DNA from: Shewanella sp. VB17
Lineage (GTDB): Bacteria > Pseudomonadota > Gammaproteobacteria > Enterobacterales > Shewanellaceae
DNA length: 64,000 bases
Assembly: GCF_013248905.1 (NCBI RefSeq)
Contig: NZ_JABRVS010000001.1
Location: forward strand, 2,356,001 to 2,420,000
Direction: 5' to 3'
Under the pieces are notes generated by a model, which did not search any database, was not told the origin of the DNA, and saw only the letters and a list, made by a program, of their open reading frames with translations. Positions within the stretch are counted from its first letter, which is position 1. Every line of letters starts with the position of its first letter. This document shows positions 29,005-38,187 of the stretch, in pieces. A program made the position numbers and the translations under genes.

Positions 29005-30231
29005 ATGAATGAGATCCGCATTGAATTTGCCTCAGCTATCACATGTATTCCTGCCGATGAGTGGAATGCTTTAATGGCAGATAAATTGGGCGGGGTTAAT
29101 CCCTTTACTCGACATGAATATTTAGCAGCACTGGAAGCGAGCAATTGTGTGTGTAGCAAAACGGGTTGGACGCCGATGCATCTGATGGTGTTGCAAGGCG
29201 ATCGACGTTTGGCGGTTATGCCACTTTATGCCAAGACTCACTCTTATGGCGAGTACGTGTTTGATTGGGCGTGGGCAGAAGCTTACGAGCGTAATAATAT
29301 TGAGTACTATCCTAAGCTGCTCAGTGCGATTCCTTTTACCCCCGTCGCTGGCTCACGAGTGGGGATCTGTACGACATTGAGCGTGAATGAAACAGACTCT
29401 GTCTGGTCAGCAATGGTGAGTAAACTATCAATTTTGATTAAACGAGATGGGTATTCCAGTTGGCACTGTCTATTTTTACCTCAGTGTGAGTCTACTCAAT
29501 TTTCAAACAAAGGGGCTCTGGCGAGAATAGGGACTCAGTTTCATTGGAAAAATCACCATTACCAAAGCTTTGATGGTTTTTTGGCAAGTATGCATTCGCG
29601 TAAGCGTAAAACCATTCGTAAAGAGAGAGAGCGGATCGCTCAGCTTGGACTTAATATACGTTTTATTAATGCCAAAGAGGTAACACAAGCCCAGTGGCAA
29701 GCATTTTATCAGTGCTATCAAATGACCTATGCTAAGCGTTCAGGCCATTATGGGTACCTCAATCTCGCCTTTTTTAAGGCCATTGCGTTAAGTATGCCTG
29801 AGCAGATCATGTTATTGGTGGTCGAGGCGAATGATATCGATAGTATTAATGTCGAGGAAAGTGAGGGCAAGAACAGAGAAAATCCACTCACTCGCATTAT
29901 TGCCTCAGCGCTGTATTTTCAAAGTAATACTCACCTTTATGGTCGTTACTGGGGTGCGCTAGAAAGGGTGGAAGGTTTACATTTTGAGGTTTGTTATTAT
30001 CAGGGCATTGAGTATTGCATCAAACAGGGGTTAGACACATTTGATGCAGGTGCTCAAGGAGAGCATAAAGTGCCCCGAGGCTTCGAGCCGATAGAGATTT
30101 ATTCCAATCATGAGATTGCTCACCCAGCGTTTAGAGATGCCATTGACTCCTTTACTCTGCAAGAATGCGCTCAGGTAAGGCGCTATATACAAGAAATGAG
30201 CAAGGTCTTACCGTTTAAAAGCGAGGGTTAA
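29005..30231 (+). CDS. FemAB/GNAT-like acyltransferase family protein (COG3146 type)
   Basis: This protein of about 408 residues belongs to the family annotated as peptidoglycan biosynthesis or GNAT N-acyltransferase (PF04339). Family blocks include NPFTRHEYLAALEAS, the aromatic VFDWAWAEAYERN, SAIPFTPVAGSR, SRKRKTIRKERERI and the C-terminal GRYWGALERVEGLHFEVCYY followed by TFDAGAQGEHKVPRGFEP. The reaction is not established. The ATG at 29005 is chosen; an in-frame GTG at 28990 would add five residues. It is convergent with the LysE-family gene 19 bases downstream. Confidence 0.82.
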   Translation: MNEIRIEFASAITCIPADEWNALMADKLGGVNPFTRHEYLAALEASNCVCSKTGWTPMHLMVLQGDRRLAVMPLYAKTHSYGEYVFDWAWAEAYERNNIEYYPKLLSAIPFTPVAGSRVGICTTLSVNETDSVWSAMVSKLSILIKRDGYSSWHCLFLPQCESTQFSNKGALARIGTQFHWKNHHYQSFDGFLASMHSRKRKTIRKERERIAQLGLNIRFINAKEVTQAQWQAFYQCYQMTYAKRSGHYGYLNLAFFKAIALSMPEQIMLLVVEANDIDSINVEESEGKNRENPLTRIIASALYFQSNTHLYGRYWGALERVEGLHFEVCYYQGIEYCIKQGLDTFDAGAQGEHKVPRGFEPIEIYSNHEIAHPAFRDAIDSFTLQECAQVRRYIQEMSKVLPFKSEG

Positions 30232-30250
30232 GTGAAAGCCTTCCTTGTTT

Positions 30251-30868
30251 TTAGCTCAACGCTAACCAACATCCTACGCCTATCATGAGTGAGCCTGCTA
30301 CTCGGTTTATCCACTTGATGTTGTCTCCACGGCTTAAGAATTTTTTTAGGGTCTTGCCACCGGTGGCATACGCGGTCATGCTGACAAATTCAGTCAACAT
30401 GATGATGCTTAATAATGTTATTAATTGTGGGGCTAATGCGTTACTGACATTAATAAAGGGGGGCAGGAGTGAGATCATAAATGCCCAACCTTTAGGATTC
30501 GCGATGGCAGTGATAAACCCCTGTGAAATCAGTGCGCCATTGCTTATCTCAGTAGATTGTTGATCGAGCTTGGCCATTTTCCCCTTAGCACGCCACATTT
30601 GTATGCCAATATAGCCTAAATAGATCCCGCCAACCCATTTTAACATGTCAAAGATGTGTGGGTAATTAAGCATAACACTGGCCACACCCATGACGGCTGC
30701 GATGGCAACTAAGGCCACGCCAATTAGCTCACCTATCATCATCCAAAAGGTACGACGTACGCCAATGCTCATGCCTAATGTCATGGCGAGTGTCATGCAC
30801 ATTCCAGGCGTGATGGAAACGAAGAAAAAAGTAGGTAAAAAAACCGCAAGTAATGTGATATCTGGCAT
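30251..30868 (-). CDS. LysE/RhtB-family amino-acid exporter
   Basis: This 205-residue inner-membrane protein has about six hydrophobic segments and the LysE signature near the N-terminus (FVSITPGMCMTLAMTLGMSIGVRRT), plus KWVGGIYLGYIGIQMWRAKG and AIANPKGWAFMISLLPPFI. Proteins of this family export amino acids or derivatives; the substrate cannot be predicted. It is unrelated by position to the second LysE-family gene at 38188. Confidence 0.87.
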   Translation of the reverse strand: MPDITLLAVFLPTFFFVSITPGMCMTLAMTLGMSIGVRRTFWMMIGELIGVALVAIAAVMGVASVMLNYPHIFDMLKWVGGIYLGYIGIQMWRAKGKMAKLDQQSTEISNGALISQGFITAIANPKGWAFMISLLPPFINVSNALAPQLITLLSIIMLTEFVSMTAYATGGKTLKKFLSRGDNIKWINRVAGSLMIGVGCWLALS

Positions 30869-31156
30869 GATTTGTATGGACTGTTTATCATTTGGGATGC
30901 TGAGTCTATCTGTATATGAGGAAACAATCGATACTATTGCTATAAAAAATGCTGTTTTATTTCTGCTCTACTAGGTCAAATGAGAGTCGCATTGATTCGT
31001 CTAGCAAACAGAATTTACTTTCATCTTACCTTAATCAATCAATTAACCCCCTTTTAATGCCGTGTACTACAATTTTAAATGGTGCAAATAAATTCAGTTG
31101 ATGACTGGATTGAGTATTTAGCCGTTGGCTCGTAAATAAAGACAAGTGAGGGGACG

Positions 31157-33091
31157 ATGTTTGCAAACACGTTAATCATTTCAATATTAGGCTTGTTATT
31201 ATTAGGGTGTGATAGCAACAAATCCAGCACTGATATTAAAGGGAATCTTTATGTTAGCGAGGTTCTCCTGCAAACAACCAACATCTTGGCGCATAAAGAT
31301 CAATTTTCAGTAGAATATACTCTCAATGCTATCAATATCATCGAGCAAGAGGTTAAGATTGATTTTTATATGATTGAGACCTCATCAACCCCTGCTGATG
31401 TGGGTAATGTTTCAATTGATTTAGATAATGCGCATTTTCTTAAGAGTATCAGTATCGAAAAAGTCAGCAGTGGCACCTACCTAAGATCTGTTGACCTTAT
31501 GGTTCCTAATATCAAGGGGGTAGAAGGTGAGTATCTGGTGGTCGCTATTGTTGATCCTAATCGTGAGTTCGAAGAAGTAAACGAACATGATAACTGGTTG
31601 ACGCTTGAGATGATTGACAGTATGAGCGACGAAGAGCGAGAGTCGATTAACATATCGATTTATTCAAATAATACCATGCTCATCAAAGCTCCCATCGTGA
31701 ATGATATTATTATTGATGAATATAATATTAGCCAAACTGCGATTATTTTTAATACGCCAGCCAAGGTAACAGAGTCAGCATTGACGTCAGATTTAGTGGG
31801 CTATATTGAAGCGCGTAATGGCGGTCCAGTGATGCCCGATACGGTGTTACAAGCCGATGTTCTGATTGGTGGTACATGGCAACCGCTTCATTTTTGGAAT
31901 GCAAACTCGATATCTGGTAAAGATGAATATAAAACAAGTTTACCTTATTTATTTGAGCATAAAACTAACGAAGAACATATTGGGTTTGATATTGTCTTTG
32001 ATAATGCTTATCTAGCAACACTTTACAGTGAATATGATAGTCGTATTCAAAATACATTAACGATTCGTTTTAACCTAATGCCTGCTTCAAACTCTGATTT
32101 TGAAGATACGAATATTGACAACAATATCGTTAGCTTCACTTTGCCCTATTATTTCTTTGAAGAGCCACAGTCGCAACCTGAGGTTCAATCACCAAGTAGC
32201 ACTAAGTCATCGTTTGTCTCTGTTGAGCCAAATAATACAGAAGCAGCAGCTTTTATCGATTTTAATAAAAGTTACAATAAAATTTACGGTAATACGAGTA
32301 AAATTGCGGCAGAAATTCAGCTCGCTGGTGGTGTTTCAGTGGATCCTATACGAGTGGGTGGCTCAGCTTACGCCTCTGGTGGATTTAATGTTCATATGTT
32401 TAAAGCTAAAAACGTGATTGTGGGTGTTGATTTTAAAGCCAATGCTTATTTATTAGATGAAACGGGTTATTCATTAGACATGACCTTCCTTAATACGACA
32501 GTATTTTCCATGGAAGAGACCCAAAAACGTAGCAATGAAGATGAATTACCTGCCTGGTCAATAGGGCATGAGAAAAAATGGGAGCGTTCACGTGATATTG
32601 TTGAGTCTCGTTTTTTTGTTGGCCCTATTCCGTTAAGTGTTACCGCAGGTGTCAGTGGTCATGTGGGATTCGGTGTTCAAGCAGGTTATAACGGCCGATT
32701 ATTTATCGAAGGGGACTTATTTAGTGCGGCTTTTAGTGGCTATGCCCTTGGTGGTATTGATCTGTTATTAGTTGAAGCGGGTATTGAGATTTCAATCATC
32801 ATTATTGAAAATAATTTTACATTAAGTTCAAATTTAGGGTTAGCATTAGCAAAAGAGGACATTACACCAGTGATCACTTATCAGGCTTTATTGGTCGATA
32901 AGCTTGACGTGATTAAAGGTGAGTTTGGCCTTTTTGCCAAAGTGACTGGCATTCAATGGTGTAAGAAATGGTTTATTTATTATCCGTGTGGTACCAAAGC
33001 TAATACTTATACTTTCTGGTTTTATCAAACGCCCAGTTTGTTTAATAAAACGTTTACACTTTATAGTAAGGAAGGGACGATTGAATTATGA
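31157..33091 (+). CDS. Large lipoprotein with CARDB-like N-terminal domain, unknown function
   Basis: This 644-residue lipoprotein has a lipobox (LLLLGC, Cys18) followed by Asp-Ser; Asp at +2 favours retention in the inner membrane. Residues about 30-150 look like a CARDB/Ig-type domain (ending EYLVVAIVDPNREFEEVNEHDNWLTLEM). A second similar unit runs to about 330 (NTLTIRFNLMP then DNNIVSF). A Ser/Pro/Gln linker leads to a beta-rich C-terminal half (about 370-644) with repeated glycine turns and cysteines near 611 and 620. It starts after GAGGGG and overlaps the next gene by ATGA, so the two form an operon. I do not know the family. Confidence 0.75.
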   Translation: MFANTLIISILGLLLLGCDSNKSSTDIKGNLYVSEVLLQTTNILAHKDQFSVEYTLNAINIIEQEVKIDFYMIETSSTPADVGNVSIDLDNAHFLKSISIEKVSSGTYLRSVDLMVPNIKGVEGEYLVVAIVDPNREFEEVNEHDNWLTLEMIDSMSDEERESINISIYSNNTMLIKAPIVNDIIIDEYNISQTAIIFNTPAKVTESALTSDLVGYIEARNGGPVMPDTVLQADVLIGGTWQPLHFWNANSISGKDEYKTSLPYLFEHKTNEEHIGFDIVFDNAYLATLYSEYDSRIQNTLTIRFNLMPASNSDFEDTNIDNNIVSFTLPYYFFEEPQSQPEVQSPSSTKSSFVSVEPNNTEAAAFIDFNKSYNKIYGNTSKIAAEIQLAGGVSVDPIRVGGSAYASGGFNVHMFKAKNVIVGVDFKANAYLLDETGYSLDMTFLNTTVFSMEETQKRSNEDELPAWSIGHEKKWERSRDIVESRFFVGPIPLSVTAGVSGHVGFGVQAGYNGRLFIEGDLFSAAFSGYALGGIDLLLVEAGIEISIIIIENNFTLSSNLGLALAKEDITPVITYQALLVDKLDVIKGEFGLFAKVTGIQWCKKWFIYYPCGTKANTYTFWFYQTPSLFNKTFTLYSKEGTIEL

Positions 33092-34773
33092 TAAAACGAG
33101 TATCATTAATGTGCCATATCGGCACAGTGTTACTTGTTAATCCTGTTGCAAATGCTTCATGTCAATTGCAATACAAGTTAAGCGTTAATACAGAAACAAC
33201 ATTTGTGTTCAACAGCACGACAAGCCAACGTATTAACTTGAATGGGATATTAAATTTAAAGCCGCTTAATAAAGACAAAGACGGCCAATGGTGGGGTGTT
33301 AAAGGTGATAATATTGAATTATCAAGCCAAGGTGTAACACAAATCGATAATGACTATGTGATTCCGTTTGCCCTTAAACGCGGTAAAAATGGGTTAATTG
33401 TTGATTTTTGGTTTACTCGACACACAAAGCCAGAGCAGCAAGAAAAACTTAAGGGCTTAGTGTATAACATGCAATTTCGCGATGTTAATTATCAAGGCGC
33501 TTCTACTGAATATGATGGTGTAGGGCAATATATTGCTAACTATCATCGTCAAAATAATCAGGCTGTCAAGGTGAAGCAGCAATACCTATTGTCAGTGAAA
33601 AAAGCGCGAGCGCTCGATTCTGTGGATGTTATTGCTTCAAGCACACGTGCATTACTCGATAAATGCTGGTTAACAGATATTAAAACAGCAGAAACCCTCG
33701 CGTTTAATCAACTTGGCAACAGTTACAAACTGACGGTTAAACAGGGTTATCAGTTGACACCTATCAAGCAACGATTAGCCAGTGATTTGTGGGCATTACC
33801 AAACGACACATCACAATGGCCAGAGGCTAAACCTATTGTAATGACATTAGCGCAAAAAGAAAAACTAGCGCAAGAATTTAATGTATTTTTAAAGCAAAAA
33901 TCATTAGTGGAGATTGAGCCACATGAATTGGCTAGATTATTAGTCAATTTTGCGCCAGTCTTTGAACAACTTGTGCCATTACTTATCGAAGGGGCATTTT
34001 CTGAAAATGATAATATGCGTTTATATCATGCATTTGGGTTAATTGATAATCCTCAATCACAGCAATTTCTAACGTCATTACTGGATTCAATTGACATTGA
34101 TAACACGGATAAATTTAGAGCGATCCAAGCATTGTCACAAGGCTCAGGAATATTGGATCCAAAAGCCTACGCCCAGTTTGTTAATTTAATGGATTCAGGG
34201 ATTAGTGATGATCAAAATTTAAATAATAGTTTGATTTATGCTGCGGGTGCGATGATCCAATTTAGAGTTGATGATCCTGCAATGAAAAACTTACAAACTA
34301 AATTACAGCAGAACTTAGTTAATGCTGTGACGGCGCAAACTCAATCAACTTTCATTGTTAGCTTAACCAATACAAATAGTGTCGATAACGTGTCACATAT
34401 TCAAGAATTTCAGGCCAGTGGTTCGGCGCAGGTCAGACGCAATGTTGCCAAGTCATTGGGGCAATTACAAACGTCAGAATCATTTAGTACGTTAAGTACA
34501 ATGTACGGTAACGAATCCAATCCGCGTGTAAAAACGGCGCTTATCCGTTCTTTAGGCAATTATGAATTGAGTGGTGAAATGACTAGTCAGATCAAAATAC
34601 TCGCCAAAGAAAGTACTGATCATACGCTGCGTAAAGCCTCTATTGATGCCATGGCGAAACAAATTCAATATCAACCTAATGTTAAAGATGATTTAAGAGC
34701 GTTACTTTCTAGCGAAAAATCACGTCAAAACTTTGAGTCTATTGTGAAAGCAATTAACAGTAACGAACAATAA
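33088..34773 (+). CDS. Secreted HEAT-repeat protein with vitellogenin-like layout
   Basis: This 561-residue exported protein has a signal peptide (cut after NPVANA). The first 170 or so mature residues are beta-rich (LSVNTETTFVFNSTTSQRIN, GILNLKPL). The rest is helical, with HEAT-like repeats: VPLLIEGAFSENDNMRLYHA, FRAIQALSQGSGILDPKAY, and SAQVRRNVAKSLGQLQ then RVKTALIRSLGNYELSG. A beta-barrel followed by a helical superhelix, with L-A-G patterns of this kind, recalls the lipid-carrying N-terminal module of vitellogenin-type proteins; this is an inference from layout. It is coupled to the upstream lipoprotein by an ATGA overlap. Confidence 0.75.
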   Translation: MIKRVSLMCHIGTVLLVNPVANASCQLQYKLSVNTETTFVFNSTTSQRINLNGILNLKPLNKDKDGQWWGVKGDNIELSSQGVTQIDNDYVIPFALKRGKNGLIVDFWFTRHTKPEQQEKLKGLVYNMQFRDVNYQGASTEYDGVGQYIANYHRQNNQAVKVKQQYLLSVKKARALDSVDVIASSTRALLDKCWLTDIKTAETLAFNQLGNSYKLTVKQGYQLTPIKQRLASDLWALPNDTSQWPEAKPIVMTLAQKEKLAQEFNVFLKQKSLVEIEPHELARLLVNFAPVFEQLVPLLIEGAFSENDNMRLYHAFGLIDNPQSQQFLTSLLDSIDIDNTDKFRAIQALSQGSGILDPKAYAQFVNLMDSGISDDQNLNNSLIYAAGAMIQFRVDDPAMKNLQTKLQQNLVNAVTAQTQSTFIVSLTNTNSVDNVSHIQEFQASGSAQVRRNVAKSLGQLQTSESFSTLSTMYGNESNPRVKTALIRSLGNYELSGEMTSQIKILAKESTDHTLRKASIDAMAKQIQYQPNVKDDLRALLSSEKSRQNFESIVKAINSNEQ

Positions 34774-34827
34774 ATAACGGTTGTTTTTTATATAATAATT
34801 GTTATATGGTTCATTTTTAACACTGAA

Positions 34828-34849
34828 AAAGAGGCCTGCTTGCCTCTTT
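34828..34849. terminator. Bidirectional terminator between convergent genes
   Basis: AAAGAGGC (34828-34835) and GCCTCTTT (34842-34849) form an 8-bp stem with a six-base loop. On the minus strand it ends in CCTCTTTTTC. It lies between the HEAT-repeat gene and the convergent GTPase gene. Confidence 0.75.
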
Positions 34850-34859
34850 AGTTTACATT

Positions 34860-35946
34860 TTACTTACCTTGTCGTTGTTTTACCTGTTCTCGATGAACTT
34901 TTTTACTGAACGCTTTCATATGCTGTTTTTGCGCGTAAGCATTTTGCGCTGAACGTGCATTGAAGGCATCTTCTTTGAGCAGTTTCTGATAATTATTCCA
35001 GTGAGATTGAGGTAATCCCCCGGACTCCAAAGCTTGTAATATTTTACAGTCAGGCTCCGTTTGGTGAATGCAGTTAACAAACTTACATTGTTTAGCCAAC
35101 TCAACAATATCATTAAACGTTTTCTCTACTCCTTCCTTGGCGTTGAGTAATTGAAGTTCACGAATACCGGGAGTATCAATAAACAAAACACCTTGCTCAT
35201 TAATTAATAATTGCCTTGAGGTCGTGGTATGCTTGCCTTTGTTATCATTTTCACGTATGTCACCGATGCTTTGAACTTCACCGGATCGGGTTTGATTAAA
35301 AAGAGCATTGATTAAAGATGATTTTCCAACGCCTGAAGATCCAACCATTGCGATGCTTGTTCCGGGTTGTAAAAATTGAGTCAGTGACAGCAATGAATCA
35401 GGTTGTAACATTGAAATCGCGATCACGTCATACACTGCTAAGTTGCGTATTTGATCTAAATAGTCTTCAACATTATCGACTAAATCAACTTTATTGAGCA
35501 CAATAACGGGCTCGATATGATATTCATAAGCCATTGCAAGGTAGCGTTCTAATCGTTTCAGGTTAAAGTCGCTGTTTGCACTGGTAACAATAAAAAGATA
35601 GTCTACATTAGCTGCTATCAGCTGCCGCTTTTGGTTGCTTAGACGCTCTAATTGGTTTTTGGCTTCCAGTACCTGCAAGATGCGAAAGTGCTCATTAGCA
35701 CGCTCTGTAATAACCCAATCGCCCACACAAAAATGCTCACTTACTGGCTGGAAACTCTCAGAGCAAAGTAATTCAACTTCCCCCCTTTGCCCACGTTTGC
35801 CCTAATCCTTTGATGACAGATCTATGGATGGCGCTGATCCGAAAAATTAATAATTCATCAGATTGCAGTTTTTCAAATGTTTGAAGATCGATTTGTTGCT
35901 GAAAGAAGTGACTCCAACCTAGGGGTTGTAATGGTGAAATATTCAA
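34860..35946 (-). pseudogene. rsgA: RsgA-type ribosome-associated GTPase, split by a frameshift
   Basis: RsgA GTPases help mature the small ribosomal subunit. The C-terminal 288 residues (from 35726) carry the circularly permuted G domain: VLNKVDL (G4), AMVGSSGVGKSSLINAL (G1), DTPGI (G3), then a zinc motif CKFVNCIHQTEPDC. The N-terminal OB-fold part is in another frame: TTG 35944-35946 after GGAG starts NISPLQPLGWSHFFQQQ and runs to HRSVIKGLGQTWAKG. The frames meet at the C6 run 35780-35785 (G6 on the coding strand); deleting one G gives an uninterrupted protein of about 361 residues containing FQPVSEHFCVGDWV. It resembles a second RsgA paralogue. It could be a sequencing error, a recent mutation or phase variation. 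Confidence 0.78.
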
Positions 35947-36286
35947 TGCTTTAGCTCCGGCTAAAAAAACACAAATGAGTTATTCCTGAATTGAGGAATA
36001 ACACTTAAAAGCGCCGGATAAGACAGTACTGACTAAGATACTCTGGAGAGATATCTTATCATTAGAGGGAGTTTATCAACACGAGAATATTCTCGTCGTG
36101 CTAAATTTTTCCGCTCTGTGTTGCCTTAATCGACGTTGAATTGATAACAATCATAAATAAATCCTTACATATATTAATGAGATTTGATTATCTTGGATTT
36201 AGCCGAACAGGTCAAGTTTTGATAGATTAAGAAGCAAATTAGGATAGTCATATTAATAGTGCTTAAACAAGACATCTCACCAGATT
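35947..36286. other. Intergenic region upstream of the GTPase gene
   Basis: It contains an 8-bp hairpin (TTATTCCT 35980-35987, AGGAATAA 35994-36001) just upstream of the GTPase start, in its probable leader. A perfect 16-bp palindrome ACGAGAATATTCTCGT lies at 36081-36096 and might be an operator. No gene is seen. This marks the left edge of the accessory region. Confidence 0.45.
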
Positions 36287-36469
36287 ATGGACTTTGATAT
36301 GGCATTAACTGACTCGTTTGTGGATTTAAGGTGTTGTCATTTGATTTCTCTTTTTTATTGTGATCTTTTAGATGGATCTGAATATCATTACGTCTTTAGT
36401 TTAAATATTGAACAGGAAATTGTTGATCGGCTACAAAAAGCCATTGATGAAGTGAGGAGCAATGAATAA
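36287..36469 (+). CDS. Possible small 60-residue protein
   Basis: The C-terminal half (LNIEQEIVDRLQKAIDEVRSNE) looks like a real amphipathic helix, and the middle (LLDGSEYHYVFSL) like a beta strand. There is no convincing ribosome-binding site, and an internal ATG at 36299 is an alternative start. It may be a remnant of a larger gene or a cassette protein. No family recognised. Confidence 0.25.
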   Translation: MDFDMALTDSFVDLRCCHLISLFYCDLLDGSEYHYVFSLNIEQEIVDRLQKAIDEVRSNE

Positions 36470-36513
36470 TTTTGGTTCCGTTGCAAATAACCAATTTGGC
36501 AGAATGTAACCAG

Positions 36514-37048
36514 TTCTTTGTCTATTCGATTTGGCTCTTGGCTTCATAAGAGTCACCCTAACTTATTTCTGATCCAAAGTTGGTTAGCCTTCGAATGAAG
36601 AATTATCACATTTATTGTTGTTGGGTCGAGGTTATATTCGGTGTTGGGTCGTTTTTTGAAGGTCACAGCTTCATAGCTATCTATCGCTTGCAGCGTGCTA
36701 ATGTGTACCTTTCTTTGACAAGGGTCTGTGAGACGCTGGCTCTTGATTTCATAAGAGCCATCCCAGTGGTCTCTGCCAAAACAAACAACGTCCATGTTTA
36801 AATGCCAGTTCGACATCCCAGCCTCTCGTTCGGAGAGTATAACTTCGTGATACCTCACCCTGTTTTGGAAGCTCACAGCCGTATCTACACCCATAATTTC
36901 AAGAAAACGTGTCTCTTTGATTTGGCTTTTTGGGTGACACTGAAATGGTCTAGGTTATTTTTGGTGCCAAAGTTGGTTAGCTTTCGAATGAAGACAGCCG
37001 TATCTACACCCGTTATTTCAAGCAACCATGTCTCTTCGATTTGGCTTT
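36514..37048. repeat. Direct repeats of about 119 bp in a non-coding stretch
   Basis: Block A, ACAGCCGTATCTACACCC with ATTTCAAG, occurs at 36875 and again 119 bases later at 36994. Block B, GTCT-TT-GATTTGGCT, occurs near 36519, 36910 and 37029. Block C, CCAAAGTTGGTTAG plus TTCGAATGAAGA, occurs at 36574-36601 and 36967-36994 with one mismatch in 28. Order B-C-...-A-B-C-A-B suggests two and a half to three degenerate copies of one unit, with an insertion between the first and second. No convincing gene lies here. Function unknown. Confidence 0.65.
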
Positions 37049-37093
37049 ATTTGTGATTTATCTAGCAGAACTCTCTAACAAAAATCCAAGACA

Positions 37094-37112
37094 GTCCATA
37101 AGGATTATGGAC
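37094..37112. other. Short perfect hairpin
   Basis: GTCCATAA and TTATGGAC form an 8-bp stem with a three-base loop, about 140 bases before the next gene. No T-run follows, so it is not a standard terminator. It might be the edge of a cassette or of the repeat array. Confidence 0.35.
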
Positions 37113-37251
37113 ATATTATAACCACGAGAATATGTTAAAAATATTATGGGTGTCCACTTAGTGAAATTGCAGTGGCTATGTAACTTCTTCACTAAATAGT
37201 TTTCAAGATCAAAGTATTAGGTGTTATTTTGTTCGTGGGTGTTGCTTCTCT

Positions 37252-37722
37252 GTGGATGTTAACGAAACTGAAATAATACCAATCATTTTTAATTGCATGC
37301 CGTTTTCATGGCAAGGAAAATTTGAAAATGTATATATATCAGACTTTTCTTCATTGTCTAGGTTTGCTAAAAATCCAAACATTAATTTAGTAATGGCAAG
37401 TGCGAACGGGCAGAGTATGCAGGCTTCTAATAAGTCTAAACAATGGAGTGGTAGTAAGCCAAACTCTAATGACCTACTTCGGCATTTAGAAAGTCCAATT
37501 CAACTAAAACCATATCTTAATGCTAGAAAAGTGAATTCAAACTGGTGGATAGCGAATAATGAAATTGCTTTTACGGTTATGGATCATGAGGTTGATACTC
37601 ACAAGTACGCTAAAGAAGAAAAAGCACTCTTTTCTTCGCCTCCGCCAGTGAGGAAAAAGCTAAAGAAGTCTAAATCTAAAAAAGGTATGGTAAAAAAATA
37701 TAAAAATAAAAATCGCAGGTAA
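37252..37722 (+). CDS. Uncharacterised protein with Lys-rich tail, probable integron-cassette gene
   Basis: This frame starts with GTG at 37252 and gives 156 residues. The body (VYISDFSSLSRFAKNPNINL; NSNWWIANNEIAFTVMDHEV) looks like a small globular domain. The last 25 or so residues are very basic (KKLKKSKSKKGMVKKYKNK), which suggests nucleic-acid or membrane binding. There is no signal peptide. It ends 4 bases before an attC-like site, the usual position of a cassette gene. I do not recognise a family, and the start could be further downstream. Confidence 0.5.
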   Translation: MDVNETEIIPIIFNCMPFSWQGKFENVYISDFSSLSRFAKNPNINLVMASANGQSMQASNKSKQWSGSKPNSNDLLRHLESPIQLKPYLNARKVNSNWWIANNEIAFTVMDHEVDTHKYAKEEKALFSSPPPVRKKLKKSKSKKGMVKKYKNKNRR

Positions 37723-37726
37723 CATC

Positions 37727-37782
37727 TTATAACTAATAAGGATAGGCCGTGCGCAGCCGCGTCCTTATCCCAAGTGTTGAAC
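37727..37782 (+). repeat. attC-like recombination site 1
   Basis: The site runs from TTATAAC to the core GTTGAAC (37776-37782), which fits the integron consensus GTTRRRY, with the complementary AAC at 37731-37733. Inside, GGATAGG pairs with CCTTATCC leaving one unpaired base, as in attC hairpins. From AACTAAT to CAAGCC it is nearly identical to the site at 38820-38875. Length about 56 bases, within the short attC range. Confidence 0.6.
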
Positions 37783-38187
37783 AAGCCCGAGCTAGTGAGA
37801 AGTTGTACTTTTAATAGCAAATAACAGTTCGAGAAAATCATAGCCAGCCATTGTTAATCAATAACATACCGACATTTACGCTAGCGTTCAACGTTCTGCA
37901 ACTATCAACTCATGGCAGAAAGGAATGTTAAGCTCATATAACCAAGTGCTGTTAACAAACTGAGGTTTTTTTTCATAAAAAGTTGATTTTCAGACAAGGA
38001 ATATTTGCTCTGTTGAGAAGTGAAATTAATGATGGCCGTCTATGTGCTTTTTCACCAATAAAAAATTATATATGGCAATGATTAAGTTATTTGTTAAAAT
38101 AGACTTTTATATATATGAGCGTGACATCGGAAGAAATATGTGCGATTCGCGCACGATAAAATTGTTAGCTCTCTACAAAGGATTATG
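37783..38187. other. Leader part of the putative cassette
   Basis: About 400 bases between the first attC-like site and the LysE-family gene, longer than in most cassettes. The stretch before the gene contains TTGTTA and TATATG 17 bases apart (about 38090-38120), a possible own promoter. No other gene could be supported. Confidence 0.35.

Noticed and set aside
36574..36588. CTAAC...GTTAG pairs in the 119-bp repeats considered as attC sites
   Set aside because: The pair encloses only about 30 bases and GTTAGCY does not fit GTTRRRY well; no hairpin of attC type.
36553..36894. A 113-residue minus-strand frame across the direct repeats
   Set aside because: No ribosome-binding site, composition unlike a protein family, and it runs through repeat blocks.
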